The notes under the pieces: model-generated
What the model saw: only the letters and a program-made list of their open reading frames with translations
The model's database searches: none
What the model was told of the DNA's origin: nothing
Shown: positions 19,256 through 29,240 of the stretch, in pieces
Position numbering within the stretch: position 1 is the first letter of the stretch
Layout: each line of letters begins with the position of its first letter
Source: Polytrichum commune
Taxonomy: Eukaryota; Streptophyta; Polytrichopsida; Polytrichales; Polytrichaceae
Length of the DNA stretch: 64,000 nucleotides
Reading direction: 5' to 3'
Assembly: GCA_950295325.1 (NCBI GenBank)
Contig: OX485806.1
Location: forward strand, 56,787,169 to 56,851,168
Made by a program: the position numbers and the translations under genes

Positions 19256-20473
19256 CTACCTCATGTTCCAAATGACGTCCACAAGGTGGGGAGGTGGCCT
19301 AATCACTTGTTTGTGATCGGGCCACAAGGTGTCGTCCTTAAATCGTTTTAGGAATGAGACATGAAATGTGGGATGCACTTTGATCTTGGGCGGTAATTCC
19401 AACTTATATATGTCCTTGAACACTTGTTCCACAATGGAAAACGGAGCTCCAATTTTGGACATGAACTTTGGAGTGAGGCCTTCCGGCTAGGTGAAGTTGT
19501 TCACATTCAACAACACCTTCTGGCCCACCTCATTCTCCACTTCGCGTCTTCCGGCATTGACTTGCACTCCGTAGCACCTTCGGGCTTTCTCCACCAACAA
19601 CTTGGTCATCTCCAAGACTTGTTTACCATCCTTGGCCAAATCGTCACCATCTTGGTTAAACTCTAGTGTTCAATGTGCCCCCTCGAGAGCTAGGTTAATA
19701 GGTTGGAGCGCATCCACTCCATAAGCCACCACGAAAGACCACCCCTTGGTAGTCAAGTGCGTGGCTATATTGCAATTACACTCCGCTCGACCCACATAGT
19801 CCACCCAATCTCCTTGGTCCGCCCCCACCAAGTTCCTCAAGTATTGCTTCAAGACTCCATTCACACGTTCCGTTTTCCCATCCATTTGGGAATGCAAGGC
19901 CGTGCTAAACTTTAGTTTCATTCCGACCTCCTTAGAGAAATGCATTGAAAATGCACTTGTGAAATTTGGATCTTGATCCCACACAATCACTTTTGGCAAC
20001 CCGTGGTGCCTCAACCATCATTTGAGAAAAGGCTATGCGGTCTCCAACGCGGTGGCGGTTCCCACAATCGGCACCATGTGTGCCAACTTGGCAAACCGCT
20101 CTACCATCAACAAGATGGTATCATACCCATGTGTCTCCGGCAAACTTGTGATCGAATCCATGCACATAGTATGCCATGGCGCCGACGGGATAGGCAACGG
20201 TTGCAAGAAACCGCCTTGCTTTTGGTAAGAGGCTCGGTTCACTTGGCACTTTATTCACGCCTTCACAAAGTGGGTTATATCCTCCTTTATGCACCGCCAA
20301 TGGTACCTCCATGACACCATTCTATGGCGGTTTTTTCTTTCTCCTCTATGGCTGGCAATAGGACTATCACATTTTTCCTTCAAAACCGATAGCCTCAACT
20401 TGCCTTGAGGCACATACACCCGACTTTGCTTACACTTGAACAATCCGTCCACCAACTTAACCTCTTTGAGCAC
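19256..20473 (-). pseudogene. Integrase remnant (inner chromovirus)
   Basis: Read on the minus strand in pieces. 20255-20473 holds the N-terminal zinc-binding region (LFKCKQSRVYVPQGKLRL, RYHWRCIKEDI). 20033-20242 starts the core with its first Asp (HTMCMDSITSLPE). 19670-20014 has the second Asp (VIVWDQDPNF) and the Glu (KTERVN). 19256-19462 is the C-terminal part (IKVHPTFHVSFLKRF). The catalytic triad can be recognised, but frameshifts and stops separate the pieces, so no intact integrase can be made. Integrase would join element cDNA to host DNA. The HPTFHVSFLK motif is common in plant chromoviruses. Confidence 0.85.
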
Positions 20474-20540
20474 CTTGCTCTTGCGAAGCTCACCTAAAAG
20501 CTTTTGTGCCTCGGGGTAGTTAATTTACCCCTCCCGTATC

Positions 20541-21752
20541 TTGCATCACAAGTTTCCTTTGCCGGCACACATTAGCCACAAGGTTTGGATGGTTCTCATT
20601 ACTTGGAACTCATCCGGTCTACTTAGCGCATCCGGCACCACATTTCCATGGTCCGGTTTGTGGACCAAATCCACCTTCATAAGCGCCAAACTATCATGCC
20701 ACCGCAATGACTTGGCGCTCACTTGTGCTTGTATACGTTAAAATACTTTTAGGACACATTGTCCATGTAGACCTTTGCTTTGTGCGACCCCAAATAATGT
20801 TGCCACATCTTCAAGCAATGCACTACGGCAAAGAAGTTCTTTGTCATGAGTTGGTTGTCTTCTTTGACAACCATCGAGCCTCAAGCCCCCATATGCAAAG
20901 GCCATCCATCTTACATTAACAATCCATCATTGGCAAAGTTACTCGCCCCCGTATGCACCTCAAAAGGTTTGTCAAACTCCATGAACTTGAGCACGGGCGG
21001 TGAAGAAAACTTGCTCTTAAGCTCCCCAAAGACTTGGTGACAAGGCTAGTCCCACTGTTGGGATAGCCATTTCTTTCACAAGTCGGACAAGGTCTTACAA
21101 CTATCGAGCTTCATGCTCCCATGTGCAATGGCCATATTTTTTTTTTTACATCCACATCTGCCAAATAAAGTCTTTCGCCCCCATATGCACCTCAAAAGGT
21201 ATGTCAAACTCCGCGAACTTGAGCACGGGCGGCGAAGAGAACTTCGTCTTAAGCTCCTCAATGGCTTGGTGGCACGGCTCATCCCACTCTTGGGATAGCC
21301 ATTTCTTGCACAAGCCGGACAAGGTTCGACAACCATGGAGCTTAATGCTCTCATAAGCAATGGTCATCCATCTTGGATCAACATCCGCCAATGATAAAGT
21401 CCTTCGTCTCCATGTGCACCTCAAAATGCTTATGAAAACCCGGAAACTTAACCACATCTTGTGAAGAGAACTTGCTCTTGAGCTTTCCAAGGGCTTGGTG
21501 ACAAGGCTCATCCCACTCTTGGGATAGCCATTTTCCTCAATAAGTTGAATAAGGTCCTAGCAACCTTAGAAAACTCTCGAATGAACTTGTGGTACTAATT
21601 GGCTAGGCCAACAAATGACCTAAGCCCTTTTGAATCAAGGGCCAATTCTCCTTTTGGATTGCCTTCACATTCTTCATGTTCGTCCACCAACTTCCTTTGT
21701 CACCACATGCCTCAAGAACTCAATTTCTTCTTGAGCAAAGTTGCAATTCACT
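20541..21752 (-). pseudogene. RT thumb and RNase H remnant with internal tandem repeat (inner chromovirus)
   Basis: Minus strand, high to low coordinates. RT thumb at about 21590-21752 (NFAQEEIEFLRHVV, LRSFVGLANQYHKFI). Then the start of RNase H (APVL-type: SSPPVLKFAEFDIPFEVH), repeated about three times at a 230-bp spacing between 20890 and 21540. Then the RNase H C-terminus at 20560-20720 (DLVHKPDHGNVVPDALSR). The RT fingers and palm, including the DD active site, are absent. Sequence passes from the linker (RYKDVFINVLLKMLPPR) almost directly to the thumb. RNase H is interrupted by the repeats, stops and frameshifts. Clearly nonfunctional. Confidence 0.8.
20890..21540 (-). repeat. About 230-bp tandem repeat within RNase H sequence (inner chromovirus), three units
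   Basis: The landmark ggatagccat occurs at 21061, 21293 and 21522, and aatggccat-type landmarks at about 20898, 21127 and 21357. Each unit encodes the RT/RNase H border. The outer element (26400-27055) and copy 2 (62837-63492) have the same triplication, so it arose in the common ancestor. Confidence 0.85.
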
Positions 21753-21846
21753 TCTTGGCGGTAACATTTTGAGCAACACATTGATGAATACATCCTTGTA
21801 TCTCACCAACATCCCACAAGTATGGTTTGGGGGAGGCCCATCCTTC

Positions 21847-22236
21847 CTAGCCTCCCCATGAGTTTCTTGGAGTTGCTTCAATTGAACCATGACCATTATG
21901 TTTACCATATTTCATTTGGTCCATTAAGACCAAATTCAACTTGGGTCCTCCTACCATAGGAGTCCTTGTCAATTTGAACCTCAATTCTTTGCCATTATGA
22001 CACATCATAATGCACGGCAAGCACACCGGCTTGCACCTCACATCTATCATGTGAGTTTCAAAGAAGGCGGCCTTCACAATGACATGCATTTCATCTATTT
22101 CACATGGTGTGAAATTTTGACAAAATTCCAATGTCCCACATTGAAAGGTTACATGCATCGCGGCCTCCTTTGTCTCATGCGGTTCGCCCTTTCCAAACCG
22201 CACCTTGGTGGGCTTCACCACTCTACCAATCGGCAA
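21847..22236 (-). pseudogene. Protease/RT linker remnant (inner chromovirus)
   Basis: 130-codon open stretch on the minus strand: FCQNFTPCEIDEMHVIVKAAFF, then MIDVRCKPVCLPC and KLTRTPMVGGPKLNLV. It matches in style the region after the retropepsin active site in plant gypsy elements (usually a -DFDVILG-FF- motif). The catalytic DTG/DSG was not found. It ends next to the point where the RT palm is missing. The corresponding frame of the outer element is at 27375-27767. Confidence 0.55.
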
Positions 22237-22239
22237 ACC

Positions 22240-23288
22240 CCAACTCCCTTGTGAGCTTTGGGGTCATGAAAGAGTCCATTGCCTCTTTGTCAACTCATGA
22301 GACATATCTCCGATTACTTGAGCCTCAAGGTATAAAAGACTTGGCCTTGGCTTAAGGCTATTAGCCTTGGCCACAATGCCATAGTCTAACATTCGGTCCA
22401 CGGCAACAATATGTTTTGGCTTGGTCCGCAAAGCCAACTTTTAACATCCCGTCCGCGGCACAAATATGTTCTAGCTTGGTACCACCAATTCACATTGTAA
22501 CATTCCGTCCGCGGCCCAAACATTATATGGATTAGTAGCATAAAACCAACTTCTAACATTCCGCATACGGCACAAATATGATTTGGCTTGGTACCACAAA
22601 GCCACCTTCCACATTGTGTCCGCGAAACGAGCATGATTTGCCTTGGTATAACGGCCACACTACTTATGCCCATTTCCTTGAGACCTCTTTCGGGTAAACC
22701 CACTTCATGGTGGTACGCCGTCGAATTTCTTTTTAGGACCATCGACTTCAATGTTCTTCAAATCTTAAAGATTCCCGATACGTCCTCAAGAAGCTTTGGG
22801 GACTCGGACATGGAATTCACCACCCGCTTTTGAATTCCCACCTAAAACGATGCATGTCTCACAAGGTCGTCCATTTTAGGTGTATCCTTCACTTGTGCGT
22901 TTGAATAGCGCACATAGGCCTTAAGAGGCCCCGGGTGCCTCATTTGCACCAATTCCAACATCACCACCTTTTAAGCATTTCAAATTGGAATTTCAATCCA
23001 AAATTAATACCCTCCAAGGTTTAAGGTGCATTCGGTATTCTAGGCCCCAAATACTTTTGGAGGTTTGTGGGAGCCCTTTTCAAAGCACTCCTTCATTTTC
23101 CTTACCGAATCCACCTTAGTGCCCACCATTGTCATTAGAACCAATGGTATGGTCAAACTCCACTTGCACATGATCCTTGTTCCAATTTAAGCCTCACAAC
23201 CTTTTGGAAACCACGGGCTCATCATCACAACCTGCATTTTTTGATAGCCATGTTTCCCTCAAAGTGCGAGCTCAAAATTTGGAACCCT
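22240..23288 (-). pseudogene. Gag remnant (inner chromovirus)
   Basis: About 1 kb between the primer site and the protease linker. Short gag-like pieces can be read on the minus strand (HPGPLKAYVRYSNAQVKDTP near 22870-22950), but no long frame survives. A zinc-knuckle-like residue series (LCGTKPNHICAVC) lies in the 56-bp repeats at 22386-22640. Assignment rests on position and weak motifs. Confidence 0.45.
22386..22640 (-). repeat. 56-bp tandem repeat, about four units
   Basis: Units beginning taacattc(c/g)gtccgcgg start near 22387, 22442, 22498 and 22554, and include the recurring text ttggcttggtaccac. The outer element (around 27918) and copy 2 region have only about one unit, so this expansion is specific to the inner copy. 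The unit is not a multiple of three. Confidence 0.75.
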
Positions 23289-23300
23289 GCTCTGATACCA
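23289..23300 (-). promoter_or_regulatory. Primer-binding site, tRNA-iMet type (inner chromovirus)
   Basis: The minus strand reads TGGTATCAGAGC, the standard plant initiator tRNA-Met primer site, 2 nt from the inner end of the LTR at 23303. It fixes the element's orientation as minus strand. Confidence 0.92.
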
Positions 23301-23302
23301 AG

Positions 23303-24276
23303 TGTCGCAACCCTTGCTAAGCCCCCTTGACAATCTTGCCAATTTTCAATTCTAGCAAAGGTTACGAGCGCTAACCATTCGCATTCCGCCATGCTAATGG
23401 TTAGCTCCTCCTACCCCGGACCATATAGCTCATAGGAGGGAACCAACCCTCCTACTTTGCTTTCGGGACTCACCCCTTAATCGGTAGCCCATTCCTAGAT
23501 GTGGACTTCCATCCATGGAAGTCCAATCCCATGTTGATCATCGCGTTGCCGGAGCAACACTACAACAACCCGAACCATACTAGGCAACTATGGCCTCACA
23601 ATAGGCCAAAGCCCATGGAGGCCTTGCCGTTCGGCCTCGGGTGGGTGAGGCCACACCACCTCACCCATATAAGCCTCTAGGACTTCACGCGGGGCCCCTA
23701 CCCCACCGTCAACCAACCTCTTGTCTCTCTACCAAGAGTTGGGGCCAAGTGGACACTTTCCTTTAGCTGCTGGGCCTAGAACCCCCCCAGCAGCTTCAGA
23801 CCATCATAACTTCCTTGTATGAAGTCTGATCATAACAACCAACCACTTCATCCTCATCTACGCTTCACGTAGATGCCCATGGACTCCTCACTTGCCCCAT
23901 TCAGGCAAGTAATGAGGAAGTTATGCCTGCTTGAACCTTGGCAGTCCCGGGAATCTCTCCCAGGCACTGCTGTACCAGGGCGCTGTCCCGGGACAGCGCC
24001 CCACTCAAATGGCCATAACTCCTAGCTCACACGTCAGATTGAGGTGTTCTTGAGCATTCTAGAATCACCACGCCATGAGCTACGCATAGCTCATGGCCTT
24101 ACCCTAGTGCCTCCTAGTCTCCGTGGCTGGGAGGCGTTCCCAACGCCCGGGGCCCTCACCCACACTAGGATCACTTGGGCCCTCTCACCAACGGCGCCAC
24201 AAGTCCCGGGTGTCACTCCGGGGTCCCCCTTGTGCCCATGGTGTTTCGGGCACTCCTCATGGAGGGGTGCGCGACA
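23303..24276 (-). repeat. 5' LTR of the inner chromovirus (minus strand)
   Basis: 974 bp, same ends as the LTR at 17271, about 4% different from it by hand count. On its left is a primer site, so it is a 5' LTR. On its right it joins cgcccggac with no polypurine tract, and that sequence belongs to the 3' UTR/internal region of the outer element. Confidence 0.9.
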
Positions 24277-24593
24277 CGCCCGGACAAGCCCACAACTAAG
24301 AAGTATCTTGGTTTTATCCAAGGCCCCTCCAAGCTATGGCCCCCAATTACTCGGCTTACCCAACCTAGTTTGGCATGTCTATTCCCCCTCTTCCATTAAC
24401 CAAGCACAAGTACAAGACTAGGACCTCATCTCATACTTTTCTCTTTGCACCACTAAAGTTTGGACTTTATTCCCTCAAGCCAAAGAACAAGTGCATGTTG
24501 TGGAGCAATTAACCTCGAAACTATGTTTGCTACTAGAGTCTCTCCCCCACTAAAGGAGATTGATGTCCTCATCAATGCCTACGCTTCTTTTTA

Positions 24594-24725
24594 TTGGAAT
24601 GTCTAGCCTTAGTTTCTTCAAAGTGCTTCACCAATTCATTGGTGTTGACCATGTCTCTTGCCGGCACACAAGCGGTTTCTTTCTCAAGGTATCCTCACCA
24701 TTTCACCAAGTATTTCTTTGTACTT
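24594..24725 (-). pseudogene. Chromodomain remnant (outer chromovirus)
   Basis: Counterpart of the stretch at 19080-19215, with the same YLVKW-type core read on the minus strand and several substitutions. Stops and frame breaks separate it from integrase. An identical copy is at 61031-61162. Confidence 0.65.
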
Positions 24726-25001
24726 TTTCTTTCCTTTTCACTTGGGCTTCCTACACTTGAGGATGCCCTCTTACCTCATGTTCCAAATGACCTCCACAAG
24801 GTCGGGAGGTGGCCTAATCACTTGCTTGTGATCGGGCCACAAGGTGTCGTCCTAAAATGACTTTCGTAATGAGACATGAAATGTCGGATGCACTTTGATT
24901 TCCGGCGGTAATTCCAACTTATATATGTCCTTGACCACTTGTTCCACAATGGGAAACGGAGCTCCAATTTTGGACATGAACTTTGGAGTGAGGCCTTCCG
25001 A

Positions 25002-25991
25002 CTAAGTGAAGTTGTTCACATTCAACAACGCCTTTTGGCCCACCTCATTCTCCACTTCGCGTCTTCCGGCATTGACTTGCACTCCGTAGCACCTTCGGGC
25101 TTTCTCCACCAACAACTTGGTCATCTCCAAGACTTGTTCACGCTTCTTGGCCAAGTCCTCACCATCTTGGTTGAACTCTAGTGTTGAATGTGCCCCCTCG
25201 AGAGCTAGGTTAATAGGTTGGAGCGCATCCACTCCATAAGCCACCACCAAAGACCACCCCTTGGTAGCCAAGTGCGTGGCTACATTGCAATTACACTCCG
25301 CTCGACCCACATAGTCCGCCCAATCTCTTTGGTCCGCCCCCACCAAGTTCCTCAAGTATTGCTTCAAGACTCCATTCACACGCTCCGCTTTCCCATTCAT
25401 TTGGGAATGCAAGGTCGTGCTAAACCTTAGTTTCATTCCGACCTCCTTAGAGAAATGCATTGAAAATGCACTTGTGAACTTTGGATCTTGATCCCACACA
25501 ATCACTCTTGGCAACCCGTGGTGCCTCAACCATCCTTTGAGAAAAGGCTATGCGGTCTCCAACGCGGTGGCGGTTCCCACAATCGGCACCATGTGTGCCA
25601 ACTTGGCAAACCGCTCAACCATCAACAAGATGGCATCATACCCATGTGACTCCAGCAAACTTGTGATCAAGTCCATGCACATACTATGCCATGGCGCCGA
25701 CGGGATAGGCAACGGTTGCAAGAAACCGCCTTGCTTTTGGTAAGAGGCTCGGTTCATTTGAACCTTGATTCAAGCCTTTACAAAGTGGGCTATATCTTCC
25801 TTTATGCACCGCCAATGGTACCTCCATGACACCATTCTATGGCGGTTTTTTTTTCTTTCTCCTCTATGGCCGGCAATAGGGCTATCACATTCTTCCTTCA
25901 AAACCGATAGCCTCAACTTGCCTTGTGGCACAAATACCCTACTTTGTTTGCACTTGAACAATCCGTCCACCAACTTAACTTCTTTGAGCAC
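25002..25991 (-). pseudogene. Integrase remnant (outer chromovirus)
   Basis: Three open pieces on the minus strand: zinc-binding region 25770-25991 (LFKCKQSRVFVPQGKLRL), first core part 25548-25757 (HSMCMDLITSLLE, first Asp), and 25002-25529, a 175-codon piece with the second Asp (VIVWDQDPKF), the Glu (KAERVN), and a longer C-terminal part than the inner element has (KLLVEKARRCYGVQVNAGRR). All three catalytic acidic residues are visible, but frameshifts divide the domain. Identical pieces are in copy 2 at 61439-62428. Confidence 0.85.
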
Positions 25992-26049
25992 CTTGCTCTT
26001 GCGAAGCTCACCTAAAAGCTTTTGTGCTTTGGGGTAATTAATTTACCCC

Positions 26050-27265
26050 TCCCGTATCTTGCATCACAAGTTTCCTTCGCCGGCACACATTAGCCACAAG
26101 GTTTGGATGGTTCTCATTGCTTGGAACTCTTCCGGTCTACTTCGCGCATCCGGCACCACATTTCCACGGTCCGGTTTGTGGATCAAATCCACCTTCATAA
26201 GCGCCAAACTATCATGCCACCGCAATGACTTGGCGCTCACTTGCGCTTGAATGTCAAAATTCTTTTAGGACACATTGTCCATGTAGACCTTTGCTTTGTG
26301 CAACCCCAAATAGTGTTGCCACATCTTCAAGAAATGCACTACGGCAAAGAAATTCTTTGTCATGAGTTGGTTGTCTTCTTTGACAACCATCGAGCTTCAT
26401 GCTCCCATATGCAATGGCCATCCATCTTACACATAATCCACCATTGGCAAAGTCGCTCACCCCCGTATGCACCTCAAAAGGTTTGTCAAGCTCCGCGAAC
26501 TTGAGCACGGGCGTCTAAGAACACTTGCTCTCAAGCTCCCCAAAGACTTGGTGGCAAGGCTCATCCCACTCTTGGGATAGTCATTTCTTCCACAAGTCGG
26601 ATAAGGTCGGATAACCATCAAGCTTAACGCTCTCATATGCAATGGCCATCCATCCTACGTTAACCATCCGCCAATGGCAAAGTCACTCGCCCCCGTATGT
26701 ACCTCAAAAGGTTTGTCAAATTTCGCAAACTTGAGCACGGGCGGCGAAGAGAACTTCGTCTTAAGCTCCTTAAAGACTTGGTAGCAAGGCTCAACCCACT
26801 TTTGGGATAGCCATTTCTTGCATAAGTTGGACAAGGTCGGACAACCATCGAGCTTCATGCTCTTATATACAATGGCCATCCATTTTGCCTCAACATCCGC
26901 CAATGCTAAAGTCACTCGCCCCCGTATGCACCTCAAAAGGTTTGTCAAAGTCCGCGAACTTAAGCACGGGCGGCGAAGAGAACTTGTTTTTTTGAGCCCC
27001 CCCCAAAGGCTTGGTGACAAGGCTCATCCCACTCTTGGGATAGCCATTTTCCTCAATAAGTTGAATAAGGTCCTAGCAACCTTAGAAAACTCTCGAATGA
27101 AGTTGTGGTACTAATTGGCTAGGCCAACAAATGACCTAAGCCCTTTTTGAATCAAGGGCCAATTCTCCTTTTGGATTGCCTTGACATTCTTCATGTTCGT
27201 CCACCAACTTCCTTTGCCACCACATACCTCAAGAACTCGATCTCTCGTTGAGCAAAGTTCTTTTT
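26050..27265 (-). pseudogene. RT thumb and RNase H remnant (outer chromovirus)
   Basis: Minus strand: thumb near 27100-27265 (NFAQREIEFLRYVV), triplicated RNase H start (KFSSPPVLKFAKFDKPFEVH) at 26400-27055, RNase H C-terminus around 26060-26250. The RT palm is missing as in the inner element. A run of 17 T (27282-27298) sits at the deletion scar here, whereas the inner element has only acatttt there. Nonfunctional. Confidence 0.8.
26400..27055 (-). repeat. About 230-bp tandem repeat within RNase H sequence (outer chromovirus), three units
   Basis: aatggccatcca landmarks at about 26413, 26641 and 26871. Each unit encodes the same RT/RNase H border. Shared with the inner element and copy 2. 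Confidence 0.85.
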
Positions 27266-27374
27266 CACTCCTTGGCGGTAATTTTTTTTTTTTTTTTTGC
27301 GCAACACATTAGTGAATACATCTTTGTATCTCACCAACATCGCACCAATGTTGTTTGGGGGAGGCCCATCTTTC

Positions 27375-27767
27375 CTAGCCTCCCCATACGTTCATTGGAG
27401 TTGCTCCAATTGAACCACAACCATTATGTTTTTTATTTTTTTTAATTCGGTCCATTAAGACCAAATTCAACTTAGGTCCTCCTACCATAGGAGTCATTGT
27501 TAATTTGAACTTCAATTCTTTGCCATTATGACACATCATAATGCACGGCAAGCACACCGGCTTGCACCTCACATCTATCATGTGAGTTTCAAAGAAGGCA
27601 GCCCTCACAATGACATGCATTTTATCTATTTCACTTGGTGTGAAATTTTGACAAAAATCCAATGTCCCACGTTGAAAGGTTACATGCATCGCGGCCTCCT
27701 TTGTCTCATGCGGATCGCCCTTTCCAAACCGCACCTTGGTGGGCTTGCCCGCTCTACCAATCGGCAA
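27375..27767 (-). pseudogene. Protease/RT linker remnant (outer chromovirus)
   Basis: 130-codon open piece on the minus strand, closely similar to 21847-22236 (FCQNFTPSEIDKMHVIVRAAFF, KLTMTPMVGGPKLNLV). It corresponds to the end of the protease and the linker before RT. No protease active site is visible. Confidence 0.55.
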
Positions 27768-27780
27768 GCCCCAACTCCCT

Positions 27781-28567
27781 TATGAGTTTTGGGCTTAAGA
27801 AGAAGTGGTAGCCTCTTTATCAATACATGAGACATTTCTCCCATTCATTTGAGCCTCAAGGTACAAAAGACTTGGCCTCGGCTTAAGGCTACTAGCCTTG
27901 GCCACAATGCCATCGTCTTACATTCGGTTCGCGGCACAAGTATTATTTGGCGGGGTACCTATCTCCCCTCAACGTCCATTGTTGTAACGCACCGCCAAAT
28001 TGCTTAATGGGATCATCGGCCTTGATGCTCATGGCAATTTTGATGATCCCCGCCACAACCTCAATAAACTTTTGGAAATTTGAACTTGGTATTCACCACC
28101 CGCTTTTGAAACCCACCTAAAACGATGTATTTCTTAGAAAACTCGTTCATCTAAGATGTACAATTCATTTGGGTGTGAAATGCGTGCATATACGCCTTAA
28201 GAGGCCCGAACACCTCATTTCCACCAAATTCACTCCAACATCAATACCTTCCAAGCATTTGGAATTGGAATTTCAATCCAACAATAATGCCCTCCAAGGT
28301 TTTGGGTGCTTTCGGTATTCTAGGCCCCAAATGTTTTTTGAGGTTTGCGGGAGTCCTTTTCAAAGCACTCCTCCATTTTCCTTACCAAATCCACCCTCAT
28401 GCCCACCATTGTCATTAGAACCAATGGTATGGTCAAATTCCACTTGCACATGATCCTTGTTCCAATTTGAGCCTCACAACCTTTTGGAAACCCCGGGCTC
28501 ACCATCATAACCCGCATTTTTGATACCTATGTTTCCCTCAAAGTGTGAGCTCAAAACTTGGAACCCT
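27781..28567 (-). pseudogene. Gag remnant (outer chromovirus)
   Basis: Region between the primer site and protease linker, shorter than in the inner element. No long frame. Its ends align with the inner gag region (shared text ggaatttcaatccaa and ccaatggtatggtcaa). Assigned by position and homology to the inner element. Confidence 0.4.
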
Positions 28568-28579
28568 GCTCTGATACCA
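28568..28579 (-). promoter_or_regulatory. Primer-binding site, tRNA-iMet type (outer chromovirus)
   Basis: The minus strand reads TGGTATCAGAGC, 2 nt from the LTR at 28582, exactly as in the inner element. Confidence 0.92.
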
Positions 28580-28581
28580 AG

Positions 28582-29226
28582 TGTCGCAACCCTTGCTAGC
28601 CCCCCTTGACAATCTTGCCAATTTTCAATTCTAGCAAAGGTTACGAGTGCTAACCATTCGCATTCCGCCATGCCAATGATTAGCTCCTCCTACCCCGGAC
28701 CTTATAGTTCATAGGAGGGAACCAACCCTCCTACTTTGCTTTCGGGACTCACCCCTTAATTGGTAACCCATTCCTAGATGTGGACTTCCATCCATGGAAG
28801 TCCAATCCCATGTTGATCATCGCGTTGCCGGAGCAACACTACAACAACCCGAACCATACTAGGCAACTATGGCCTCACAATGGGCCAATGCCCATGGAGG
28901 CCTTGCCGTTCGGCCTCGGGTGGGTGAGGCCACACCACCTCACCCATATAAGCCTCTAGGACTTCATGCGGGGCCCCTACCCCACCGTCAACCAACCTCT
29001 TGTCTCTCTACCAAGAGTTGGGGCCAAGTGGACATTTTCCCTTAGCTGCTGGGCCTAGAACCCCCCAGCAGCTTCAGACCATCATAACTTCCTTGTATGA
29101 TGTCTGATCATAACAACCAACCACTCCATCTTCGTCTAGGCTTCACGTAGATGCCGATGGACTCCTCACTTGCCCCATTTGGGCAAGTATTGAGGAACTT
29201 ATGCCTGTTTGAACCTTGGCAGTCCC
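28582..29226 (-). repeat. Truncated 5' LTR of the outer chromovirus, left arm of an inverted repeat
   Basis: 645 bp corresponding to the first two thirds (plus-strand reading) of the LTR at 17271, with about three differences. It stops at ggcagtccc, where an inverted older LTR copy begins after a 14-nt spacer. Near-identity with 17271-18243 marks these two as the LTR pair of one recent insertion. Confidence 0.85.
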
Positions 29227-29240
29227 GGGAATCACTCCCA

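Larger units (their letters stand above)
18441..24276 (-). mobile_element. Inner chromovirus copy lacking its 3' LTR
   Basis: On the minus strand: 5' LTR 23303-24276, tRNA-iMet primer site 23289-23300, gag remnant, protease/RT linker, RT thumb, RNase H, integrase, chromodomain and part of the 3' UTR. There is no 3' LTR of its own. The next LTR (17271) pairs with the one at 28582 instead. Copy 2 passes from 3' UTR straight into the outer internal region at 60713/60714 with none of this 5.5 kb. The simplest history is nested insertion of a relative into the outer element's 3' UTR, then recombination between the two UTRs that removed the inner 3' LTR. The boundary at 18441 is approximate. Confidence 0.6.
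24277..28581 (-). mobile_element. Internal region of the outer chromovirus
   Basis: 4.3 kb of minus-strand gypsy sequence from the primer site (28568-28579) to the chromodomain remnant. The part 24277-27563 matches copy 2 (60714-64000) with a constant offset of 36437 and no difference in any stretch I compared. Against the inner element it is clearly more diverged. Like the inner one it lacks the RT palm, so it is nonautonomous. Confidence 0.8.

Noticed and set aside
19703-20314. Plus-strand frames over the integrase region
   Set aside because: They are the antisense of clear integrase motifs on the minus strand.
17271-24276. Simple complete element bounded by LTRs 17271 and 23303
   Set aside because: The two LTRs differ by about 4%, whereas 17271 and 28582 are nearly identical. 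Copy 2 also joins the 17271-type LTR to the outer internal region. The pair therefore probably does not belong to one insertion.
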